DNA of 60,299 nucleotides, taken from NCBI GenBank assembly GCA_024682655.1, contig JAIKYZ010000110.1, positions 1 to 60,299 on the forward strand. The letters run 5' to 3'. Of this stretch, positions 1-10,500 are shown in pieces; positions within the stretch are counted from its first letter, which is position 1; each line of letters starts with the position of its first letter. The notes under the pieces were generated by a model that worked only from the letters and a program-made list of their open reading frames with translations, was not told the origin of the DNA and did no database searches. The position numbers and the translations under genes are program-made. This DNA is from Treponema sp. GTDB lineage: Bacteria; Spirochaetota; Spirochaetia; Treponematales; Treponemataceae.

Positions 1-1
1 A

Positions 2-1072
2 ACTGATTCTGTAATTGTAAACAATAATGTATTCCACACCTGGCTTGATGATGGCTGGGCAGATGCAAATACCTTTGGAGACGGATTACAGTTAGTTCGC
101 GATGGTGAAACAGCTTCAACAAGTGCATCTTATATTGAAAAAACTTCTGCCGATAAGGTTCGTCATCAGTTTAAGAATATAAAGATTGCCGGTGCTTATT
201 CAGGAAATAAATACCATATGTATGTAACTTACTATGATGCACATACTAAGTGTCTCAAGTATGGAAAAGTTCTTTTCAAGAGTGCTTGGAGTCAGAATAG
301 AAGTGATCAGGGAGAAGATAGATTTGTTGCAGATAACAAAGGTTCTTATGTAATTGATGGTTATGATGCAGCAGATAACTCAAATATTACCTGGGATGTT
401 GGTGAATATTCTGCAATTAAGATTGATAATTCTGGCGCAGAACCAATTCCTGTAGTTGCCTACTATGATAAGCAGAATAAGAAACTTAAGATTGCCCGTG
501 GATCAAGTACAGCTCCTGTTTCTGAACGTTATGGAGGTACAATTGGAACAGGTGCAGATGAAACTCCTTGGATATATACTACAGTAACAAGTCCTTCCGG
601 ATGTTCTGATTTTGGACGCTATGTTTCTATGGAAATGGATAATTCTGGTAATCTTCATATAGCTGCCCAGGATGTAACAAATGGTATTCTTTATTACGGA
701 CTCTTTACTTTGAGCGGTGATTCTACTTATAAATTAAGTGGAGGAAGCTGGACAGCAGTTGATTCTACATCTTCTGTAGGCCGCTGGAATGACATTAAGC
801 TTGAAAACTACGCTGGAACAAGTATGGCAACCTGTAAACCTGTCATTACATATCAGAATGCTTCAAGACTTAATACAACTTCTGCACTTAAGATTGCTTA
901 TGTAGATGCAAATGGCGACTGGGAAGCTATGACTTCACCTTCTGTTTATGAAGCTCAGGATTCTAAATTAAGTACAATTGTAACTGCTATAGATAAAGAA
1001 AATGTTACTAATAGATATGCAATTGGATTTAATTCAACTGTCCTCGCCGTAGACTTCCTCCGTGGTGAATAA
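2..1072 (+). CDS. C-terminal part of a large secreted/surface protein (5' end outside window)
   Basis: The reading frame is open from the first bases of the window, so the first in-frame ATG at 218 is internal and the gene begins upstream. The visible 356 residues are rich in Ser, Thr, Asp, Tyr and Gly and contain repeated strand-like segments of the type 'VVAYYD...LKIA' and 'MDNSGNLHIAA', as in beta-propeller or BNR-like repeats. The same segments occur in the last ~430 residues of the giant lipoprotein that follows (for example 'KIA..GN.YHMYVTYYD' against 'KIAT...TKMYTVYYD', and 'DVGEY'). The two genes are therefore tandem paralogues at least in this domain. Function is unknown; surface exposure is inferred from the neighbour. 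A strong terminator follows. Confidence 0.8.
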   Translation, partial: TDSVIVNNNVFHTWLDDGWADANTFGDGLQLVRDGETASTSASYIEKTSADKVRHQFKNIKIAGAYSGNKYHMYVTYYDAHTKCLKYGKVLFKSAWSQNRSDQGEDRFVADNKGSYVIDGYDAADNSNITWDVGEYSAIKIDNSGAEPIPVVAYYDKQNKKLKIARGSSTAPVSERYGGTIGTGADETPWIYTTVTSPSGCSDFGRYVSMEMDNSGNLHIAAQDVTNGILYYGLFTLSGDSTYKLSGGSWTAVDSTSSVGRWNDIKLENYAGTSMATCKPVITYQNASRLNTTSALKIAYVDANGDWEAMTSPSVYEAQDSKLSTIVTAIDKENVTNRYAIGFNSTVLAVDFLRGE

Positions 1073-1107
1073 ATCCAGCAAGAATAAATAGAATAAAAAA
1101 CTATTGG

Positions 1108-1144
1108 ACGGTCCTTCAATTTAATTTGAGGGGCCGTTTTTTTT
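1108..1144 (+). terminator. Intrinsic terminator after the partial surface protein gene
   Basis: A stem of about 12 bp with G-U pairs (1108-1119 with 1124-1136) is followed by a run of T at 1136-1144. It lies 35 bp after the stop codon. Confidence 0.85.
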
Positions 1145-1542
1145 GTCTTTAATAAAAATAACAGAAAATTAATTTAACTTAGGTTAAAGGTTTAACGATA
1201 AAAAATTAGACTTATTGTTTTATTATCTGGAGGCATAGGGAATATCTATTAAATATTAGGAGTAAAAATAAGATTTTTCTAATAATTCGTTATAATCCTT
1301 TATTTATTTGAAAAATGGTTTTATTTTATAATACGGTGTGATTATTATGTCGGAGCATTTTATCAGCCGGATATGAAAGTAATTTTACTTTTATAATTAT
1401 CAAAATATTTTCTCGTCTTAGATAATTTCAACATTAAATTTTATGAGCTAAAAAATTAAGTAAAAAAGTAAGTGAGAGTTGTTTTATTTCCAGAAGCCCC
1501 TGTAAAGAATTGACAGGGTTAATTAAAAATTGAGGTGACTTT
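1145..1542 (+). other. AT-rich intergenic region upstream of the giant lipoprotein gene
   Basis: This 398-bp stretch has no credible gene. It holds two TATAAT hexamers (1291-1296 and 1327-1332) that could serve as -10 boxes, neither with a clear -35 at normal spacing. A small perfect hairpin lies at about 1498-1518 (6-bp arms CCCTGT/ACAGGG), just before the ribosome binding site GAGGTGA at about 1532-1538. The 1-kb-scale gene after it probably has its own promoter here because the preceding gene ends in a strong terminator. Confidence 0.5.
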
Positions 1543-4500
1543 ATGAAAGTAAAGAACTTAAGGCTTATTTGTTTAGGATTTTTATTTTTAAATATGGCCT
1601 GTACTATTGGTTTAGGCGAGGCTGTAGATACCGAAACTCCTGTCGTAACTATTAATTCTCCGTCTGCCGGTGCAATTATCCGTGGCGATTTTGCAATTGG
1701 CGGTTCCTGGTCTGATGATGGTTTAATAGATAGAATTGATATTACTTTAGAGCCTGTTGTTACTGACTCCTCTTTATTAACTTCGGCCACTGCTACTTAC
1801 AGTGCAGATTTTGAAAGCAAATCGGGTTCTACTAATACTAGCTGGTCTAAAAAATTTAGTCCTTCTTCTTTAGGAATTTTGGATGGAACTTATCTTGCAA
1901 CTGTAGAAATTGAAGATAAATACGGCCATACTTCAACTTCTTCAAGACAGTTTACTATTGATAACACTGCACCTGTTATTATTCTTCAAAGACCTTCTAC
2001 ACCTGGTTCAATCACTTCTGGAAATCCAGATGCTTATGGTCAGGTTTTAACTCTTGAAGGTCAGGCTGCGGATGATAATAATATCCACCATATCACTATT
2101 GATTTTTACTCTTCTTTTGAAAACGATACTCTTACAAATAAAACTGGCTCTGTAACTATTTCTAACGTTCCACTTTCTATTTCTCTGGACGTAGCAAAAT
2201 GGAAAACTCAGGCCTACTATGATATTTACGGTTCTACAGAAAATGTTGGGGCCAAAACTTTATACTGTGCTATTAATGCCTACGACTCTTCACAATATTA
2301 TCCTTCAGATGGAAGTAAACAATCTACCGAGGATACTGTAGGTAACTGCACTACCTTCTATTATCTTTATGACGATATTTATTCAGATGTTTTATCAAGT
2401 TATAAGGTAACCGATTTATATCACATTAAGAGTGGAACTTACAATTCTTCTAACCGTTCTGCAGATAGTCCTACAATCGACAGTGTAAATCAATCATTAA
2501 AAGACAGTGTTGTAAATGTTGGTTCTTTTGTTCTTGATCCAACAAACAATCCTACCTTTACTGTTACCGGTAAAAATAAACTGGGCACTAATAAATTAAG
2601 CGACGAAGATTATTCAATCACAAATGGAAATGATGTTACTATAGAAATCAGTCCGGGTCTTGATAATTATCCTATTGTTTATGAAGATGCTGATGATTTA
2701 AAGATTTATGCCCTTGAAGCTGACGAAGATGGAAATGCTATTGATGAAAGTCAAAAAATCTATCTTTCTAATCTTTTAGATTCTTATACCCCAACAAAAG
2801 CGGGTTCAAATTATAAATACACTGTAAATTTAAATATTGATTCAGGTCTTACAATTGGAAAATACTATATTTTTGGTGTAGAAGGCCAAGACCAAAGTGG
2901 TAATTCTATTATGCCGGAAGATGGTGAAATTTTTGGTTTCTGTCTTGCTGCAAGTGGAAATGCCCCAGAAATTAAAGTAGATCAATCTCCAACTATTTAT
3001 GTGGGAAAAGGTGGCGATTTAACAATTTCTGGTTATACAAAAATCGAAGTAGGAGAACCAAAACTTATCATAAGCGACAGTGATGAAAATATCTGGCTTG
3101 AATATCAATTTACCCAAGCAGATTTAAGAGATGGCACTACAACTGTTTATGATTTTTCTAAAACTATTTCCTACTCAGAGATTTTAGCAAAAGCAAATAA
3201 TTCTTCTGCAACTTTTTCTTTAACAATCACTTCAAATTTGGATGGTAACGAAGGAAGCGTTTACAGAAATGTAATGTTTGATATTGAAGCCCCTGCAGTT
3301 CAAATCAACTCTGTAAGTCCTGTAATTAAATCTTACACAGGTGCTTGTGGAGCAGACGACTCAAGCGGAAGCCGTAGTGATGGTATTTATTATACAAACG
3401 GTGTGGTAGAAGTTAGCGGAATTCTTTCTGATGATGATACAACTGTAACTCATTATACCTGGCAGATTTTACAGGGTGATTCAATTGATTCATTAACAAA
3501 CGTAACTAAAGCTGCCTTTGTACAGTACGACGATCGTTCCACAAGTGATGAATATCTTGTAGAAGATTCAGATAATTCAGAAAATAATTACATTTACGAA
3601 AAATCTTCGGTAAATGCAAAATTTAAATTCGATACAAGTAAGATTGATGACAAAAAAATAACAGCAATCAAGATTACTGCTTATGATATGGCAAATAATG
3701 CTAGTTCAAGTCTTTCTTACAGCAATTCTACAAAGGTAAAAGACAATCTTATTTACTTATTTGTAGACCAAACTACAGATAAACCAACTTTCCAGGCCCA
3801 GGATGGTAAGTCTTGGCAATCTGGTATTTTAAATCCAAATTATATTAATCAGTATTTGGGCTTAGATAACGAAGTAAATGTTGTACCTCAAGAAGGAAAT
3901 CTTTACATTAAATTAACAGATGATGACGGTCTTAAAAAAGTTTACACAAAAATAGAATTAGTTGATTCTTACGATAAATCATTAGATTCAGATTCTTCTA
4001 CAGATAACTATACTCTTTCAACCACTACTTCAGCTGTGGATAGTGAAAGTTCTGTTTCTGGAGTAGAAAATTCTCTCAGCTTATCAATGCCTAATGATCC
4101 AGGCTTCTATCTTGTAACTCTTAGAGTTGAAGATTCAGAATTTAGCAGTGAAAGTTTAACACCAAGCCACTATAGAGAAGAATCATTCCTTATTAGAGTT
4201 AAAGGGAATGGTGCAACCATTACATTAACTAGAGATCCAAACAGCGCTTATATTAGAACTGCAACAGAAAGCGGAAAAACATATCTTACAATAAAAGTTA
4301 ATATTGATGGTGAAAAACCATACAAAATTACAAGAAGTGTCTATATGAAGAATGTTAGTGGTGAATATGTAGCAACTTCAGAAGACTCAAAAGAAAACTA
4401 TCAGGATGATGTGTTAATCGATACCTTTGATATCAACAATATTGGTTTTGGTGATGATGATAGAGAAATAAAATACACAGTTGTAGATTTGTCAGGAAGT

Positions 4501-7500
4501 TCGGCTTCAAGAAGTTTAACTCTGACAGTGGATAATACCGCTCCAGAAATTACTATAACTTTACCGGAAGCAAATACTAATTTTGGGGAAAAGGCATTTA
4601 GTGGCTCTACAGCAACCTTCAGAGCCAATGCAGAAGAAAGTGTAGCAGGTTCTGGTGTAAATACACTTTACTACGCTTTTACCGGTATTGATGTAACTAG
4701 TGAACCAAGCCCATTCAAACAGGCAGCTTCGGATGGAACTCAAAATATTGTAATGACTCTTGAAAGCGGAAGTGGAACTAATACAAAAGACGACACTTTA
4801 TACGAAGGAAATTACAAACTTTGGGTTAAAACAGAAGATAATGCTCAGAATATGTCTGATTGGAAGACTGTTACTTTCAGTGTTGATCAGGCTGCTCCAG
4901 CTATTGAATATAAGGTTGTAAAGAATGTTTTACAGGATTCAACTTATTCTGTGTCAGAAGCTGGTTCTGGTGATTCAATTTCTCTTACAGATTCAAGTAT
5001 TGTCGGCTTTAAACTTAAGGGGTCTGTAACAGATGCAAATGGAATTAAATCCTTTACAATTAATGAAAATGAAGTAACTATTGCTGATGATGGAAGCTGG
5101 CAATATCCAGAAAGTGAAGATGAATATATTACAGACCAGGGAACTTATAGTTACACAATTATTGCAGAAGACGGTTCTGGTATAACTTATGATGATAATG
5201 GAACTTCTGTAACAATCGCAGGTAAAAAGACAAGCCTTTCTAAAAAAGTTCTTTTTGATACTGTGGGCCCAGATATTAAAATTTCATTGACTGCAGATAC
5301 TGATGGAAATTACTGGTTTATTGGTAGTGGAAATACTTATCTTTCTGGAACTGCAAACGACGGAAATGGTTCAGGACTTAAATCTCTTAAATTTAAGATT
5401 GATGACACCGAAAGTGACTTACCAGTTTCTGAAGAATGGCAGACAAAAATCAATCTTGCTAATTACACAGAATACACAAGTTCAGGTGATGAACATACAA
5501 TTAAAGTTACCGCTACAGATAATGCGGGTAACGAAAGTTCTGAAGAAATTCAGATTAGAATTGATACTTCTGAACCAACAATAGACGGATTTACAAAAGA
5601 TAAAGATTATATTTCTGCTTCTTCGTCAGTTACCTTTACAGGTGCTGCATTCGATGGCCTTAAAAGTGCAAAGAGGGCTTTAAAATCGGCAGTTTTGAGT
5701 GCAACTAAAAAGACTTCAAGCACAGTTGACGGTGTTACAACTGAATCTTGGAAAGCTGTGGATATAAACGCTGACGACGATACTTCTAAAACTATTACTC
5801 TTAGCCTTTCCAGCGATGACAGTAATTTTGGAGCCTTTAGTCAAAGCGTAAGTGGTGCAAATTTAGCTGATGGTGAATATAGATTTATTGTTACAGCAAC
5901 AGATATTGCCGGAAGAACTTCAGAATCTGCTTATGTAACTGTAAAAGTTGATAAAACTGCACCTTCGGCAGACGGAATTACAATTACCACAAGTAATTCA
6001 GATGCAAGTATTACAATTAGCCAAACTGATTATGAACTCTACAATACTTCATCTTTGGCTCTTAAACTTACAAATGTGCTTGATACAAGTTCTATAACAG
6101 ATGGAATTGAATCGGGAGTTTCAAGTGTAGAAATTTCAAATAATGCTTCTGATACAAATCCAACCTGGTCTGCATTAACAAAAGATGGAAGTGATTATAA
6201 GGGAACTATTACAGGACTTACTAGCCAGGGAATAAATACAATTACAGCAAGAATTACAGATACCGCTGGAAATACAAAAGATATTACAAAAACTGTATTT
6301 ATCGATACCCAGGCACCAGATACTATTTCTTTAGTTTCTGTACAGATGGGAACTGATACTGCAGAAAGTAATATTACAAGTAAATTAGTAAATGACAGCA
6401 AAGATGCAACTTTTGTAATTACCGTAAAAGATGCAAATTCAGATACAGAAAATGCATCTTCTGGAATAAAATCTGTACAATTAACAAAAATTGGAAGTAC
6501 AAGTAGCCCAATTACCGCAAGTCTTGTGAGTGGTGATAATTACAAGATTATAGTGCCTGCTGCTACAATTTGCGACGGTGCTTTAACAATTGAAGTTGTT
6601 GATAATGCAAACAACAGTGTAAGTAAGAATGATTTGTTCACATTTATTTATGATAATAATCCTCCAACAATTACACTTTCGGCTATTACAGATGCAGATA
6701 CATCTACTACAGATAAAGTGGACGTAAATGGAACCTTTACAGTTTCTGGAACTTCATCAGATACAACAGCCTCTGGAAGTGGTAAAGTAACTTCTGTTAA
6801 ACTCCAATGGGCTACAAGTTCAGATGCTACTGAATGGACAAATATAGACAGCAAAACTTCAACAAGTGGACTTACAAGCTGGTCATTTGATGTAGATTCA
6901 CGAACTGTATTTGTTGATTCTGATTCAAAACCTTTAACTGACGAAACAAGTATTTACCTTAAAGCAATTGCAACAGATGAAATTGGAAATACAACTACTT
7001 CAGAAACAAAAGAGGTAAATTTAAATCAGGATTCTGACCGCCCAGTAATCACTCTTACAAATGTAGATTTATCTTCTACAAATGTATATTCAAATTACTA
7101 CTGGCATTCAGAAGATATTATTTACTTTACAATTTCGGATGACGACGGTTCTATTACTTCTACAAGTACAGATGGCCTTGTTCAGATTTCGGAAGATGGA
7201 ACAAACTACACTCCTGTTGAATATAGCAGTGTAGGAACTTATACCTTTACTTCAAATGGTTCACAGACAATTTACTTTAAAGTAACAGATAAGGGTGGTA
7301 ATACCTTTACTTCAAATACTGCTTCAAGCACCTATGATACATTTGGACCAAAAATTCTTGATAAGAGTAAGGAAAATAAACTTGGTTATACAAGTGAGAC
7401 TGCTGATGATATTGTTTACTTAAAAGTTGATACTCAAAACCCAATTATTGACGATTCAAAAGTTTATTATCAGGTACGATCAAGTTCGGCTACTTTAAGC

Positions 7501-10500
7501 ACAGATTCTTATGAAGAAGAAACGTTCTTTAATGAAATTACAAAAAATGGTTGGAAAAACATTGGTGAAATCTTCTCTGATAAGATTGGTGGTCCAGACA
7601 GAGTTCTTTATGTAATGTACAGGGCCGCAGATGCCAATGGAATTTCTTCTTCAACTTTAAAATTGGCTTCTACAACAGCAGAGCAAGTTTTTAGTGTTGA
7701 GGTTGGAAATACAGCATATCAGTTGACCGATTCATCTGGAAAGTCAATTCCAACAAAACTTTATATAAAGAAAATAATTATTAACAATGATTCTTCTGTA
7801 ATGACTAGTGGTTCTGCCAGTTTGGAAATTACAGCCCAGGATAATGCTAAGCGCGAGGTAACAAAAACTTATCAGACAACAATTGATAATGCGGGACCTG
7901 TAATTACTTATACAAGTCATTCTGCAGATACAGCAGAAGAAGTTTATGGTAGTGTTTCAGTTGAAGTTCGTGCTTCTTTGACAGATGCCCAGGGGTCTGC
8001 CGTTAATCAGAGGTATTTTGCAATTTCTCTAACCGATTCCGAACCTTCTGCTTCTGATTTTACAGATATTACAGACTATGTAAAAGGTGCATCTTCAACT
8101 TGTAGAATTTCTTTTGATGATAAAGAAGATGAAAATACAGAAGATGGAACTGGAACTGTATATCATCTTGGAACTTTGAATTCAATTATGCAGACTAAAC
8201 TTGGAATATCCGATGAGGAATTCAATAATTATGAAACTGAAACTCCAATGTATATCTGGCTTTACACCAGCGATAATTTAGGAAATATTTCAGAAACAGC
8301 AAAACTCCAGCTCAATGTAATTCCACAGGGAGATAAACCTTCAATTTCAATTATTTACCCAGAAAGTGGACAGGGCGTAGGTGGAACTATTCGTGTAACT
8401 GGTTCTACAGAAATTACAACAAATAAAGTTGACTCTGTTTGGTTAATGATTGATCCAAGTTATGACGGAAGTACTTTTGATGATGATGGATGGGCTAGTG
8501 AATTACAGACTTTGATTTCTGATAAAGGTGTAACTGCTTATTCTATTTCAGATTCAAGTGCTATACCAGAAGTTTTAACTAAAATGGATATTACAAAGGC
8601 AATTAAAGCCTCTGGTTCAGTTCAAAGCTGGAATCTTGTATTAAACGAAAATAAGGAATTTAACGAAAAAAAAGATGGTTCAAACAGAATTATTGCAGTA
8701 AAGGCCTACGCTGTAAGTAGTACAAACAAATGTAGTGAACCTGTAATTTCTTACTTTACAATCGACCCTGATAATCCTCTTATTGGTAATGAACAGGAAC
8801 TTACTCTTGTACAGTACGAAACTTCAAGTGGAAGTGGAATTCCTTGTACAGACGGTAGTGTTTCGTCTGGTACTATTGTTGCCAGCCAAAAATATAAAGC
8901 TGATATGTATATAAAAGGAATCTGGTTCCTTACTGGTTCAATTACAGATGAAAGTGGTATCCGTAAGATTGTCTACACAGATTCTGATGGTAATACTAAA
9001 ACTTTGATTGATATTACTGCTTCTACACCAATTACAAGCCATGACTATGTTTCAAAATTGGACGAAACAGCTGCCTGGACAGAAGATTCAACAAGTCAAG
9101 AATATTATAACTACAAAATTAATATTCCAGTGGGTTCTACAACAGCAGATGCCTTTGCAAATCTTACTTATACAATTGAAGCAACAGAAGGTGGAAAAGA
9201 TTCTACAAATGCTACAACAGAAAGTATTTCAATTAATTATGATAATAAAAAGCCAACTTTTGATTGTTCTACTCTAAATGCAAATACTGATAACGAAGTT
9301 GCTCAATACAAGGGAACATATTCTCTTGAAGGAAGTATTAAAGAGCCAAGTTCTGGTTCTAACAGCCAGAGTGGATTTGAACGTCTTGCAGTATTCTTTA
9401 CAAGAGATTTAACAGTTAATGGAACAACCACAACTTATCTCATCGATCCAATGGTTGATAGTGGAGATGATGGAACTTCTAACCGTTATACAGCCGCTAC
9501 TACAGCTTCTTCTGTAACAACAATTAATTCAGCCTTTACAAAATCAGAAGATGGTTTGTACTGGCGTTCTGCAGAAGCTACACTTGCAAACGGAAATGAA
9601 TTAACAGTTACAAGCCTTCCTGCAAATGTAAGAATTGGCGGACTTTGTAAGTTCAAGAATGTTATTTACAGAATTGAAGATATTGTCGATACAACACTTT
9701 ACCTTAGCGATAACCTGGTTGCCGATTCTGATGATACAGGAACTAAAAAATATACTGTTTACTTTGCCTTTGCTCAAATTGTAGATAACAGTGTAGGAGA
9801 AAGTGGTACAACAGGACTTTATGATTCAACTAAGGCCTCTTCAATTGCTTATGATGATGGCGACCAGATGGTAGAGCAGGTTAAGAAAAATGGTACAACT
9901 TACGACTGGAACTGTGCTATTGATTCTTCAAACATTCTTGATGGTCCTATTACAATTCACTTTGTTGCTTTTGATAAGTCAGGAAATTATTACGAAAGCT
10001 CTTATGACGGAACAGTAAAAAATAATCCTGTTAGATTAGTTGGTCTTCGCTATGGTACAGATAAAAATGGAAATGGCTCAGTTGATGAATCAGAATATAT
10101 TGATGATTTAAGTCAGACCTATTCAGTTTTAGCAGGACTTTCTGAAACAAATCTTGCAGCAAAAAAAGTAGAATCAATTGAAGTTGAAGACAAACTTACA
10201 GTAAAAGGAAATCTTATAGTTTATCCACAACTTGTAGGAGGAAATAATAATCTTTCTTACACCTATACTTATACTCAAACAGAAGATTCTACTTCTACAG
10301 AAAAAACTACAAGTCCTGCAATATTAAAAGATTCATCTAATAATGATGCTGGCCATTCTACAGATACTTTAGGACGTTATGATGATAGTAAATCTTATAA
10401 TATTTACCCAATTTCTATTACAAGTACAGAATTTATAAACACCTTAAAAGTAGTAGATGGAGAACAGACTCTTACCTTTACAATTTGGGATCATACAGAA

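Noticed and set aside
218..1072. Complete gene starting at ATG 218
   Set aside because: The frame is open and homologous to the edge of the window, so the ATG is internal.
1347..1376. Tiny ORF (9 codons) in the gap before the giant gene
   Set aside because: No ribosome binding site and not distinguishable from chance.
1434..1790. Antisense frames within the giant gene (here and at several places to 12281)
   Set aside because: Long frames opposite a Ser/Thr-rich AT-rich gene arise by composition; no promoter or ribosome binding site supports them.
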